The notes: generated by a model not told the origin, from the sequence alone. Counted from the stretch's first letter, positions 8,839-17,255 are shown. The stretch: 34,061 bases of DNA from Roseivirga sp. UBA7431 (GCA_002477595.1 DLQN01000015.1:1-34061), one strand, 5' to 3'. Translations and numbers: made by a program.

Positions 8839-9378
8839 TTACGAAATTCTCTCTATAATCAAATTGTGATTGGTATAGATACATATGTCTGCGGCTATTT
8901 TAAGACTCTCTTCTACAATTTGTTTACTATCTAGATGAGTCGCATGCTGTAGTAATGCTTGGGCGGCAGCTTGGGCATACATACTCCCCGAACCTATTGC
9001 AGCAATACCATTATCTGGCTCTAACACATCACCGGTACCAGATAATATGAGTATGTCATCTTTATCTGCAACAATCAGCATGGACTCCAGTTTTCTCAAG
9101 TAGCGGTCCATCCTCCAATCTTTGGCCAATTCAATGGCCGCTCTTTTCATGTTTCCTCCATAGGCGTTTAACTTCTCGTCAAACCTTTCTAACAGCGTAA
9201 AAGCATCTGCTGTTGAGCCAGCAAATCCAGTGACGATTTTACCTTCCTGAAGCTTTCTAATCTTCTTTACATTGCTTTTGGCAATTGTATTGCCCATTGT
9301 CGCTTGGCCATCTGCACCGATAGATACTGAACCATTATGCTTCACTGCTAGTACTGTGGTTGATCTTATCTTAGTCAT
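8839..9378 (-). CDS. hslV: ATP-dependent protease proteolytic subunit HslV
   Basis: A 179-residue N-terminal threonine hydrolase that forms the double hexamer of the HslUV (ClpQY) protease and degrades unfolded or regulatory proteins in the cytoplasm. Conserved blocks are [56 protein letters not shown] and CIYTNHN. The frame is open from 9402, but that start lies in the upstream terminator hairpin; the ATG at 9378 (MTKIRSTTV) is better. Thr7 aligns with the first residue of mature E. coli HslV, so a six-residue propeptide must be removed. hslU is not in the window, unlike the usual hslVU pair. It lies downstream of pdhC on the same strand, separated by a terminator. Confidence 0.92.
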   Translation of the reverse strand: MTKIRSTTVLAVKHNGSVSIGADGQATMGNTIAKSNVKKIRKLQEGKIVTGFAGSTADAFTLLERFDEKLNAYGGNMKRAAIELAKDWRMDRYLRKLESMLIVADKDDILILSGTGDVLEPDNGIAAIGSGSMYAQAAAQALLQHATHLDSKQIVEESLKIAADICIYTNHNLIIERIS

Positions 9379-9394
9379 TTTTGTAATGTCTTTT

Positions 9395-9427
9395 AAAAAC
9401 AAAGTCCCGTATGACTACGGGGCTTTG
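9395..9427 (-). terminator. Rho-independent terminator after pdhC
   Basis: On the minus strand a 12-bp stem with one mismatch (CAAAGCCCCGTA, 9427-9416, against TACGGGACTTTG, 9411-9400) encloses the loop GTCA and is followed by five T residues (9399-9395). It sits between pdhC and hslV and argues that hslV has its own promoter or depends on read-through. Confidence 0.8.
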
Positions 9428-9439
9428 ATATGCTTTGTT

Positions 9440-11080
9440 TTAAACCAAAATCCTCACAGGATCTTCTAGCAATGACTTGAAGGTCTGCAGGAAGGCAGAG
9501 CCAACAGCTCCATCAACTACTCTATGGTCGCATGACATGGTAACTTTCATGATATTACCAATAGCCAACTGACCATCTTTAACGATTGCAGTCTGTTTGA
9601 TTCCTCCAACGGCCATGATACAAGCATCTGGTGGATTAATGATGGCTGTGAATTCCTCAATACCAAACATTCCCAGGTTGGAAATAGTGAAAGTATTACC
9701 TTCCATTTCTTGCGGTTGCAATTTCTTGCTCTTCGCTTTGCCTCCAAGGTCCTTTACCTCAGCTGAGATATGAGACAATTGTTTGTTATCTGCAAACTTA
9801 ACCACAGGGACTAAAAGTCCTTCTTCTACGGCTACTGCGACACCAATATGAACATGGTGGTTGGTTCTAATCCTGTCTTCTAACCAAGATGAGTTTACTC
9901 CTGGGTGTTTTCTTAGTGCAACGGCTGCCGCCTTAATCACCATATCGTTGTATGATATTTTGACTGGAGACACCTCATTCATACTCTTGCGCGCTTCAAT
10001 AGCCTTATCCATGTTTATTTCCATGGTTAGATAGAAGTGTGGAGCAGCAAACTTACTCTCCCCTAGTCTTCTGGCAATTACTTTGCGCATTTGACTCAGT
10101 TTCACATCTACAAAGCTTTCCTCACCTACTACAGTTGGCAATTGAATAGGAGCCGCTTGTTCTGTTGCAGGAGCCGAGGTCGGTGCAGCTTGAGCTGCTG
10201 CAGGTACAAAACCTTCTACATCTCTTTTTACAATTCGTCCACCCTCTCCGCTACCAGGTACTTGACTAATATCGATTCCCTTATCAGAAGCCAATCTTTT
10301 TGCTAATGGTGAGGCTTTTACTCTACCATTAGATGCGCTGGATGTCACTGGAGCAGGTGCAGGAGCAACCGCAGATGGTGCACTTGCCTCTGGTGCAGCA
10401 CTTGCCGGTTCAGCGGCAGGCGCATCGTCACTAGTTCCTTGCGCTTCTGCCTTGATCAATGCTTCAAAATCAGCACCTTGCTCTCCAACAATCGCTAGGA
10501 TTCCGTCTACTTTGACAGCTTCTCCTTCCGCAGCACCTAAGTAAAGCACTGTGCCATCATTGTAAGACTCGTATTCCATAGTGGCCTTATCTGTATCTAC
10601 ATCGGCCATTAATTCACCTGACTCCACATTATCTCCTACTTTCTTATGCCATGCCGAGATGGTACCTTCTTCCATGGTATCACTCATTTTTGGCATTCTT
10701 ACAACTTCAGCATTAATGCTGCTTGTATCTATCTTTTCACTAGTATCAGCCGCGATTGGGGTTGAGGCCGATGCTTCAACTTCTTCTTTTGGTTCACTTG
10801 TGGCGGTTGCACTCCCATTCAACAAAGCTTGAAAGTCTTCTCCTGCGTCTCCGACAATGGCTAGAATACCATCTACTTTAACTGAATCTCCTTCTTCAGC
10901 ACCTAAATAAATCACCGTTCCTTCGTTGTAAGACTCATAATCCATCGTTGCTTTGTCCGTTTCTATCTCGGCCATCAACTCTCCCGAATCAACCTTATCT
11001 CCTACTTTTTTATGCCAAATAGCGATAACACCTTCTTCCATGGTATCACTCATCTTCGGCATTCTAACAATTTCAGCCAT
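9440..11080 (-). CDS. pdhC: Pyruvate dehydrogenase complex E2 (dihydrolipoamide acetyltransferase)
   Basis: A 546-residue E2 core protein that accepts the acetyl group on lipoyl-lysine and passes it to CoA. Two N-terminal lipoyl domains are seen, with lipoylated lysines K43 and K164 in matching DKATM sites; they are close copies of one another. Ala/Pro-rich linkers follow, then a peripheral subunit-binding domain (about 253-288, ending GGRIVKRDVEGF), and the catalytic acyltransferase domain ending with H519 and D523 in CDHRVVDGAVG. Pyruvate is the likeliest substrate from the pyruvate-type sequence; a branched-chain or 2-oxoglutarate E2 would normally have one lipoyl domain. E1 and E3 genes are not nearby. 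I start at ATG 11080 (MAEIVRMPKM) rather than the upstream frame limit 11134, because the promoter lies between. Confidence 0.92.
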   Translation of the reverse strand: MAEIVRMPKMSDTMEEGVIAIWHKKVGDKVDSGELMAEIETDKATMDYESYNEGTVIYLGAEEGDSVKVDGILAIVGDAGEDFQALLNGSATATSEPKEEVEASASTPIAADTSEKIDTSSINAEVVRMPKMSDTMEEGTISAWHKKVGDNVESGELMADVDTDKATMEYESYNDGTVLYLGAAEGEAVKVDGILAIVGEQGADFEALIKAEAQGTSDDAPAAEPASAAPEASAPSAVAPAPAPVTSSASNGRVKASPLAKRLASDKGIDISQVPGSGEGGRIVKRDVEGFVPAAAQAAPTSAPATEQAAPIQLPTVVGEESFVDVKLSQMRKVIARRLGESKFAAPHFYLTMEINMDKAIEARKSMNEVSPVKISYNDMVIKAAAVALRKHPGVNSSWLEDRIRTNHHVHIGVAVAVEEGLLVPVVKFADNKQLSHISAEVKDLGGKAKSKKLQPQEMEGNTFTISNLGMFGIEEFTAIINPPDACIMAVGGIKQTAIVKDGQLAIGNIMKVTMSCDHRVVDGAVGSAFLQTFKSLLEDPVRILV

Positions 11081-11103
11081 AAATCTCTCTAAAATTTGAG
11101 CCC

Positions 11104-11135
11104 CAAAAATAGTTTTAAATCGCTCTATATTCAAA
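11104..11135 (-). promoter_or_regulatory. Bacteroidota-type promoter of pdhC
   Basis: On the minus strand, TTTG (11135-11132) is followed by exactly 20 bases and then TATTTTTG (11111-11104). This matches the TTTG-N19-21-TAnnTTTG consensus of the primary sigma factor of Bacteroidota. The pdhC ATG at 11080 lies 23 bases downstream, giving a short leader and ruling out the upstream start at 11134. Confidence 0.6.
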
Positions 11136-11166
11136 TTTAAGACATGCTATTCTGCACTACCATTTT

Positions 11167-11176
11167 GAACATGTTC
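11167..11176. promoter_or_regulatory. Palindrome between pdhC and the SRAP gene
   Basis: GAACATGTTC is a perfect 10-bp palindrome in the 192-base region between the divergent genes. SRAP genes are often SOS-regulated, and the half site GAAC resembles LexA boxes of Gram-positive bacteria, but the spacing here is two bases rather than four. A 10-bp palindrome is expected by chance about once per kilobase, so this is only a candidate. Confidence 0.2.
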
Positions 11177-11272
11177 TTACAAACGATTGTAGTTCAACCA
11201 CATTGACAATTTGACCACATTTTGAATTAGCTTTTTTACCCAACATAAAGTAACTTCCTTAAAAATTATTAC

Positions 11273-11971
11273 ATGCAAATCAACTACTCTATTGCTTCTC
11301 AAGGCCAGTTAATCGCTGATCATTTCCATATAGAAGTAACAGATCAATACCTTCCCACTTTCAATGCCCAACCGAGTCATTTACTTCCAGTAATTACGAG
11401 TGAAGACCCAGAAAACTTGTCGTATTTCTATTGGGGTACCAATCCATCCTTCTCAAAAAGCCGTGGTGTGAGTGACAAGTTATTATATGCACCTGTTGAG
11501 GACATACGGACTAAACCAAGCCTTAGAAAGCCACTGCAATTACAACGATGTGTCATTGTGGCGGATAGTTTTTATAACTGGAAAGAAATTGCTAAAAAAG
11601 AGAAAGTCCCCTACCGTTTCCACCTAGAGAATAATGTTCCTTTCGGCATTGCTGGTCTTTGGGATTCATTTGAAACTGAATCAGGTGAGGTTGTGCATAC
11701 GTTTATGATGATTACTACACCTGCATCTACTGAGGTGAGGAAAGCAAGCGACAGAATGCCTGCCATTTTGAATGAAGATTTAATGCTAGAGTGGCTCAAT
11801 GAATCCAATACATCTGATAGCATTCATGAATTTATAAAGCCGTACAGCGAGCAGCATATTTTTCAGCATACCATAAACCCGAAGCTTTCGGACCCCAATT
11901 TCAATAATGAAACTTTATGGAAAAATATACCTCCTGCCAACCAGTTTGGAAACCTGACCTTATTCAGCTAA
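11273..11971 (+). CDS. SRAP-fold (YedK/HMCES-like) protein lacking catalytic residues
   Basis: A 232-residue protein with the SRAP fold: FNAQPSHLLPVI, YFYWGTNPSF, LQRCVIVADSFYNWKE and ITTPASTEVRKASDRMPAIL line up with the standard blocks. SRAP proteins bind abasic sites in single-stranded DNA through Cys2, helped by an Asn, a Glu and a His. Here residue 2 is Gln (Q2), the NAR motif reads YAP (Y72), the FYEW glutamate is Asn (N102) and the HDRMP histidine is Ser (S159). All four positions are therefore changed, so the thiazolidine DNA-protein crosslink and the autoprotease step cannot occur in the usual way. It is probably a DNA-binding paralogue without crosslinking activity. Its 3' end overlaps the convergent lipoprotein gene by 12 bases. 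Confidence 0.8.
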   Translation: MQINYSIASQGQLIADHFHIEVTDQYLPTFNAQPSHLLPVITSEDPENLSYFYWGTNPSFSKSRGVSDKLLYAPVEDIRTKPSLRKPLQLQRCVIVADSFYNWKEIAKKEKVPYRFHLENNVPFGIAGLWDSFETESGEVVHTFMMITTPASTEVRKASDRMPAILNEDLMLEWLNESNTSDSIHEFIKPYSEQHIFQHTINPKLSDPNFNNETLWKNIPPANQFGNLTLFS

Positions 11972-12733
11972 GCTTACCTTAACGTTATCTAATACGATTT
12001 CTGAAAGTAATTTGAGCTGATCAGTCTGAAAAGCGTAGTCTAACTCTTGCGCAGGGAAGTCTTTGTCAATGGTGTAATTTCTATAGTCTTGAAAACGAAT
12101 ACCATTAACATCTCTTTGATTATAAGCTTCTCGAAACCGAACTCCTCCGCCATTGATATTAAAACTATAGGCTAAATAGTCTATTGTGAAGTCATCCTTA
12201 TTGATCCAATACACATAGACGTTTTCGAAATCCTCACCTCCGGCATTTTCATCATAAGTCATTTCAACTTTATAATAAGTCTTGCCTTTAATCTCTACGG
12301 ACCTCATCAATTGACGATTGACTACTGGGTCATCTAGATGGAAAGGAAGTAACGCAAAATATATTACTGAGTTGGTGGCTGTGCGATAGGTCCGAAGGTT
12401 TTGTTGATCAAGCTTAATTTCCTTTTGATCAATCATTCGTTTGAACTTGTCATTTGACCAAACATCGGTTACCAATCCCTCAGTGCCTCTAAAGGTTCGC
12501 TCATAGACATATTGCCCGCTGCTGATTTTTGCTCTAAAATGACGCTTACGAAAGTCAAATTCAACTTCCATATTATCATACTTTTCTCCTCCGTGACGTT
12601 CAATCGTTTTTTGGATTACCTGATCTACAGATAGCTTCTGCTTCTCATCCCCACAACTAACTAAACACACAAGTCCGGCTAAAACCAGACTATAAAGACT
12701 GTAATTTCTCATTCGTTGAAAAAACTCTATCAT
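11960..12733 (-). CDS. Lipoprotein of unknown function (DUF6503-like)
   Basis: A 257-residue protein with a lipoprotein signal peptide: a hydrophobic stretch and lipobox LVSC with the acylated cysteine at residue 27. It is expected to be anchored in the outer or inner membrane facing the periplasm. The body begins LSVDQVIQKTIERHGGEKYD and is beta-rich, resembling the beta-barrel-like LolA/LppX-type folds seen in many Bacteroidota lipoproteins of the DUF6503 type; that family call is from memory. An alternative start at 12712 (MRNYSLYS) gives a more typical signal peptide. Convergent overlap with the SRAP gene is 12 bases. No function can be given. Confidence 0.72.
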   Translation of the reverse strand: MIEFFQRMRNYSLYSLVLAGLVCLVSCGDEKQKLSVDQVIQKTIERHGGEKYDNMEVEFDFRKRHFRAKISSGQYVYERTFRGTEGLVTDVWSNDKFKRMIDQKEIKLDQQNLRTYRTATNSVIYFALLPFHLDDPVVNRQLMRSVEIKGKTYYKVEMTYDENAGGEDFENVYVYWINKDDFTIDYLAYSFNINGGGVRFREAYNQRDVNGIRFQDYRNYTIDKDFPAQELDYAFQTDQLKLLSEIVLDNVKVSLAE

Positions 12734-12856
12734 GACTGTTACGCAGACTTAAGAAACAGGTTACATAAATTTTCAATTAGCCCGACATCTAACTTTATCA
12801 TTACTAAACCTGAGCGATCTGAATTGTTAAGAATTCTCTAACTTCGACCGCAATAC

Positions 12857-13915
12857 ATGTTAAGCGAGCCTCCCTATGGAAATGGATATGAGCTAACACG
12901 AGAACTTAAAGCCGAAAGCGTGAAGAAATCAAGGATTATTGGAGTTGGACACTATGTTCCCGAAAATATAGTGACCAATGCTGATTTGGAAAAAGTAATG
13001 AATACTACCAATGAATGGATAGTTGAAAGAACTGGTATCGAGGAAAGAAGGTGGTTCGATCCTGAAAAAGATACTGTTTCCAATATGGCGACTAAGGCGT
13101 GCAAGATGGCACTTGAAAGGGCTAAGCTCGATGTCAAAGAGATTGACTTCATTGTCTTTGCTACCATTACACCTGATTACTTCTTCCCTGGCGCTGGAGT
13201 ACTTCTTCAACGAGAGCTCGGACTTCAGGGCATTGGTGCATTAGATATACGGAATGCTTGCTCAGGCTTTATTTATGCGCTTTCCATAGCTGACCAATTT
13301 ATTAAGACCGGGATGTATAAGAACATTCTAGTTGTCGGTTCAGAAATCCAATCTTCAGCACTAGATAAGTCTGATGAAGGTCGTTCTAGCTCGGTAATCT
13401 TTGCAGATGGCGCTGGTGCAGCCGTGCTTCAAGCGACAGATGAAGACAGAGGCGTGCTTTCAACTCATCTACATGCCGATGGCGATTTTGCCGAAGATCT
13501 ATATGTACGTGATCCAGGGTCAAGTCGAAAAACGAGGCTGTCGAAAGAATTGCTTGATGGAAAGACCTTCAACCTTACGATGAATGGAAATACAGTTTTC
13601 AAGCATGCGGTTGTAAGGTTTTCAGAAGTAATCAATGAAGCCTTAGAGCAAAACGGATACACCAAAGAAGACATTGACCTACTGATCCCCCACCAAGCTA
13701 ATCTCCGGATCAGCAACTTTGTACAGAAGCAATTTAAGCTTCCTGACGAAAAGGTCTTTAACAATATCATGCATTACGGTAACACCACAGCTGCTTCTAT
13801 TCCTATAGCCATGAGCGAGGCATGGGAAAAAGGTAAAATAAAGGAGGGTGATTTAATTTGCCTAGCAGCATTCGGTAGTGGGTTTACCTGGGCTTCATCT
13901 TTGATTCGCTGGTAA
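12857..13915 (+). CDS. fabH: 3-oxoacyl-ACP synthase III (KAS III)
   Basis: A thiolase-fold condensing enzyme that joins acetyl-CoA (or a branched acyl-CoA) to malonyl-ACP to start fatty acid synthesis. The Cys-His-Asn triad is complete: C135 in RNACSGFIYAL, H279 in IPHQAN and N309 in HYGNTTAAS. The FabH mark NTTNEWIVERTGIEERR is present. Starting at ATG 12857 gives 352 residues, about 20 longer than usual; a GTG at 12920 (VKKSRIIGVGHY) would give 331 and matches family length. A -7-like TAACTTCG at 12839-12846 favours the ATG. Other fab genes are absent, so it may be a second KAS III copy. A hypothetical gene follows after three bases. Confidence 0.88.
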   Translation: MLSEPPYGNGYELTRELKAESVKKSRIIGVGHYVPENIVTNADLEKVMNTTNEWIVERTGIEERRWFDPEKDTVSNMATKACKMALERAKLDVKEIDFIVFATITPDYFFPGAGVLLQRELGLQGIGALDIRNACSGFIYALSIADQFIKTGMYKNILVVGSEIQSSALDKSDEGRSSSVIFADGAGAAVLQATDEDRGVLSTHLHADGDFAEDLYVRDPGSSRKTRLSKELLDGKTFNLTMNGNTVFKHAVVRFSEVINEALEQNGYTKEDIDLLIPHQANLRISNFVQKQFKLPDEKVFNNIMHYGNTTAASIPIAMSEAWEKGKIKEGDLICLAAFGSGFTWASSLIRW

Positions 13916-13918
13916 ACA

Positions 13919-14494
13919 ATGTTGTCCGATAAGCAGAAACAATATATTTCCGATCCTGAAAGCTTTCTGCTTAAGAATGAAGTGGATGATCAGATTAATA
14001 AATTACTCTATCGATTTCAGCAAACGCTATCAGGACTTATTGACCAAAATGCGTACAACTTCCCTGACAAAATTGGCAAAACAACCTTCAAGGTAAGTAA
14101 AGGGAATAACCATAAAGGATTTCCTTTTCAGGTCATAGACTTCCCTGCTTCCCTAGGGCAAGAGCATGCATTTAGCTTTCGTTCAGTGATTTGGTATGCC
14201 AATTTTTTCTCTTTTAGCTTAATTCTTAAAGGGACACCAAAAGAAACCTATACCCAGCAACTCGTTCAATTAGTCGATAAAGATTTTATCTTACTATGGT
14301 TCGACAACATTTGGGAATCGGACATAGCCACAGAACAGTCTATGGAGATAACGAAAAATCAACTGAGTGAATTGACTAAGATTTACCAAGAAAAAGAAGC
14401 AATTAAAATAATCAAATCATATAATTTGAATCAAATTGAAGAGTTTGAGCGTTTAGGAACTGAATGCTTCAAAGAATTATTTAGAAAGGTTTAA
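13919..14494 (+). CDS. Hypothetical protein linked to fabH
   Basis: A 191-residue soluble protein starting three bases after the fabH stop, so probably translated from the same message. No signal peptide or membrane segment is seen. It is rich in aromatic residues in the middle (SFRSVIWYANFFSFSLILKG, then WFDNIWESD) and has a charged helical C-terminal third. I recognise no catalytic motif. The length, base composition and clean coupling argue that it is a real gene. Its position suggests a function connected with lipid metabolism, but that is inference only. Confidence 0.7.
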   Translation: MLSDKQKQYISDPESFLLKNEVDDQINKLLYRFQQTLSGLIDQNAYNFPDKIGKTTFKVSKGNNHKGFPFQVIDFPASLGQEHAFSFRSVIWYANFFSFSLILKGTPKETYTQQLVQLVDKDFILLWFDNIWESDIATEQSMEITKNQLSELTKIYQEKEAIKIIKSYNLNQIEEFERLGTECFKELFRKV

Positions 14495-14547
14495 TTGGCT
14501 CAATATTTGGGATTTAGCCAGTGTCTCAACCAAGCATCAGATAGAAT

Positions 14548-16068
14548 ATGACTAACAAAAGACTACTACTTTGCTTCGTATTAAGCCTATTTACGCTAAA
14601 CATATCACTCGCTCAAGAGAATGACTATGAATTGTTGTTCCCAAAAGACGATGAGTCATTCACCACAAAAGGAGAATATACCGAGGGAAAAAGATCAGGA
14701 ACTTGGTCTGTCTACAACTCAGATAGCTCATATTTTCATACGGGTGCCTACAGAGACGGGAAAAGAAATGGGCTTTGGTTAGTCTATATCAACAAACTCG
14801 AGAGAGCACGCTTATTCTATGAAGCAGACACAATAGCTGGCCCCTATATCCTTTTCCATCCGAATGGTGCCTTGTCGGTTAGGGCTAACTTTGCAGGCAA
14901 TCAGCTCGAAGGTGAATGGAAATCCTATACCCGTGACAAAGCTTTACTTGACAATGGTAACTTTGAAAACGGACTAAAAACAGGAGAATGGATATCCTAT
15001 TTCATAAATGGTAACAAGGCAGTTGTATCTCAATACAAGAATGGAGAGCTTGATGGGCCTTATTCAGCGCTCGATGAGTATGGGACTAAAACAATAGACG
15101 CATTCTATACAAAAGGTCTGTTAAACGGGAGTTGGAAGAAATATGACTACGATGGGTTTGTGATAGAAGAAGGGATGTTCATCAATGGTCTCAGAGACGG
15201 TAAGTGGGAATACTTTTTCATGCCAAAAAAGATGTCCGCAGTAGAATTCTATAACAATGGCAACAAAACAGGGAAGTGGGAAAGTTTTCATTTCAACGGA
15301 CGAATTGCCTCTGAAATCACATACATAGATGATAAGCCGGTTGGTGAAGCTACCAGCTGGTATCCAAACAGAAAGATAGAATCAAAGTCATTCTATCGAC
15401 TTGGCTTAATGGATAGCATTTTCGTTCAATACTATGAGAACGGTGCTAAAATGATGGAAGGTGATTATAATCTAGGACTGAAGACGGGGCCATGGAAACT
15501 CTACCATGAAAATGGAATGATTAACCAATTTGGTGCTTTCAACATTGATAAACGCACAGGCAATTGGAAGTTCTTTAATGACTCAGGCACTTTAATTAGC
15601 GAAGGGAATTATAAGCTTGATCAAGAGGTTGGCCAATGGTTTGTCTATTATTTTAATGGAAAATTAGAATCAATCGGTTCCTATGTTAATGGCGAAAAAG
15701 ATGGTTTATGGGGCTACTTCCATGTATCAGGTACGCCAATGAAAGAAGAGACTTGGGTCAAAGGTAAGTTGATGGAAATATCTTCGTTCACTACGGATAA
15801 AGGTAAAGTCATTGAAACTGGTGACTTAAAAGCAGGAAATGGCGTAGTCACTAATTTCTATGCTGATGGAAACTCCTTCTCTTCAGGAAATTATGAAAAT
15901 GGATACCCTACTGGCACTTGGACTTTCTTCGATACAAAAGGCAGAAAAGTTACCGAGGGAGAGCTTGTTCAAGGAGTGCGCACTGGAGTATGGAAAGTGT
16001 TCTCACGTCAGGGAAGGGTTATCAAAATTGAAGTTTATGAGAACGGAGAGCTAATTGAAGAACTTTAA
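14548..16068 (+). CDS. Secreted MORN-like repeat protein
   Basis: A 506-residue exported protein. A signal peptide (MTNKRLLLCFVLSLFTLNIS, cleaved about residue 22, LAQ) is followed by roughly 19 tandem units of about 23 residues with the pattern G-x-W-x-x-[YF]-x-x-x-G and a following G-x-[YF]-x-x-G. Clear units begin SGTW, NGLW, EGEW, TGEW, NGSW, DGKW, TGKW, TGPW, TGNW, VGQW, DGLW, TGTW and TGVW; several in the middle are degenerate. Such repeats form an elongated beta structure. Databases often label these proteins YwqK-type toxin-antitoxin antitoxin, but a signal peptide and no toxin gene nearby make that label misleading. A role in surface or periplasmic protein contacts is more likely. 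It follows fabH and the hypothetical gene on the same strand. Confidence 0.85.
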   Translation: MTNKRLLLCFVLSLFTLNISLAQENDYELLFPKDDESFTTKGEYTEGKRSGTWSVYNSDSSYFHTGAYRDGKRNGLWLVYINKLERARLFYEADTIAGPYILFHPNGALSVRANFAGNQLEGEWKSYTRDKALLDNGNFENGLKTGEWISYFINGNKAVVSQYKNGELDGPYSALDEYGTKTIDAFYTKGLLNGSWKKYDYDGFVIEEGMFINGLRDGKWEYFFMPKKMSAVEFYNNGNKTGKWESFHFNGRIASEITYIDDKPVGEATSWYPNRKIESKSFYRLGLMDSIFVQYYENGAKMMEGDYNLGLKTGPWKLYHENGMINQFGAFNIDKRTGNWKFFNDSGTLISEGNYKLDQEVGQWFVYYFNGKLESIGSYVNGEKDGLWGYFHVSGTPMKEETWVKGKLMEISSFTTDKGKVIETGDLKAGNGVVTNFYADGNSFSSGNYENGYPTGTWTFFDTKGRKVTEGELVQGVRTGVWKVFSRQGRVIKIEVYENGELIEEL

Positions 16069-16133
16069 GGTTTATCTCTCTCACTAAGACGAACAATCGG
16101 TCGGTTTTAAGGTTAAGATAAAAACAGATAACT

Positions 16134-16295
16134 ATGGGTTGGTTCAGCAAAAAGTCAGAAAAGGAAAAGCTTCAAGAAAAGTATGAGAAAATGATAGGCG
16201 AAGCCTACAAATTATCACATACGGATAGAAAAGCGAGTGATTTAAAAACTGCCGAGGCCGATTCACTCCTAAAGGAGATTGAAAAATTACCTTAA
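16134..16295 (+). CDS. Small Lacal_2735-type protein
   Basis: A 53-residue frame (MGWFSKKSEKEKLQEKYEKM at the start, ending KEIEKLP) with a TAA stop at 16293. It closely fits the short, charged, helical Lacal_2735 family widespread in Bacteroidota, which begins MGWF or MSLF followed by a lysine/glutamate-rich coiled-coil-like stretch and contains EA-KLS and AEA---M/L--IE. The function is unknown. It overlaps the end of the convergent hydrolase gene by nine bases. The match is from memory of the family pattern, but length, start, composition and stop all fit. Confidence 0.8.
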   Translation: MGWFSKKSEKEKLQEKYEKMIGEAYKLSHTDRKASDLKTAEADSLLKEIEKLP

Positions 16296-17174
16296 AGTAT
16301 CCCCTTTTATTTGCTTTAGCATTTCAAGAATTTTCTTTTTGACCAAGTCACTATTACTCCAAGGGATAAAGTGATTGCTTTCCTCTAAGAAAACAATGTC
16401 TTTCGGTGCATTCACCAACATGCTATCTGCAAAAGCGGCATTCCCAGGATCCACTAACATATCTTTCCCTCCTTGAATGACCATACTAGGCATGGTGAGG
16501 TCTTTCCAAAGCGGAAGCATAAGCTCGAGCTCTTCATCTAGAAAGACTAACTCCTCGTTTGAAATTCGGAAAATCTTTGGTGCGAGTGCTCCTATCACAG
16601 GCCAGCGCATCGGTATTCTAAACCAATCCTCATTCGGCTCAAGTGCAGGGGCTAAAGCTGGTGCAAGCATAATAATACCATCTACTAATTCTGGGTAATC
16701 CATTGCCATCCTAGCCACTACTGGGCCACCCAATGAATGCCCAATAAGTACCCTAGGGGCTGGTATGGCTTCAAGCATTGGCTTGAGCAGAGCCGATTGT
16801 TCTTCTAAGGACCTTATTGGTTTTCCATAACTAGATTTACCAAAACCTGGTCTATCTGGTGAAACAATATTCGCCCGATCAGTCAGCGTATCTTCTTTGA
16901 AATAAGAAATGAAAGCATCCCATGATCCAGGAGTACCATGCACAAAGACCAGACTTGCGTCTTCCCCCATGTCCTGATACATGTAGTGCATGGCGTAACC
17001 ATCCACTTCATAAAACTTACTTATTGGTTTATTAGTCTCAGATTCAAAGTATTTGTCCACTTTGGCATCAGACATGGTAAAACTCACACATCCACTGACA
17101 ACCTGACTCAGAACAATAAACAGTACAAAGGTGGATAAACACCCAATTCTCATTCTCTTACGCCACTTACCCAT
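16287..17174 (-). CDS. Alpha/beta hydrolase, predicted lipoprotein
   Basis: A 295-residue alpha/beta-hydrolase fold protein. The N-terminus has arginines and lysines, a hydrophobic stretch and a lipobox-like VVSGC with the cysteine at residue 29, so it is probably lipid-anchored on the periplasmic side. The oxyanion motif HGTPG (79-83), nucleophile S147 in GHSLGG, acid D238 in GGKDML (or D242), and histidine H268 in ESNHFIPW form a complete catalytic set. Substrate is unknown; esters or peroxidase-like activities of the family are all possible. It ends nine bases inside the small gene 16134-16295 and lies downstream of glnN with the glnN terminator between them. Confidence 0.85.
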   Translation of the reverse strand: MGKWRKRMRIGCLSTFVLFIVLSQVVSGCVSFTMSDAKVDKYFESETNKPISKFYEVDGYAMHYMYQDMGEDASLVFVHGTPGSWDAFISYFKEDTLTDRANIVSPDRPGFGKSSYGKPIRSLEEQSALLKPMLEAIPAPRVLIGHSLGGPVVARMAMDYPELVDGIIMLAPALAPALEPNEDWFRIPMRWPVIGALAPKIFRISNEELVFLDEELELMLPLWKDLTMPSMVIQGGKDMLVDPGNAAFADSMLVNAPKDIVFLEESNHFIPWSNSDLVKKKILEMLKQIKGDTLR

Positions 17175-17201
17175 ATTATTGAGGTTTTATTGAAGCTAAA
17201 C

Positions 17202-17231
17202 AAAAAAACCACTCTGATAGCAGAGTGGTTT
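17202..17231 (-). terminator. Rho-independent terminator after glnN
   Basis: On the minus strand AAACCACTCTG (17231-17221) pairs perfectly with CAGAGTGGTTT (17216-17206) over a four-base loop, and the T-run continues to 17202. It lies 24 bases beyond the glnN stop and separates glnN from the downstream hydrolase gene. Confidence 0.88.
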
Positions 17232-17255
17232 CAATTCTATTGTCTTTCTGAAGAA

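Noticed and set aside
16095..16104. AATCGGTCGG also occurs at 33934-33943 within the right-edge hairpin
   Set aside because: A shared 10-mer between two places in 34 kb is expected many times by chance, and the surroundings do not match.
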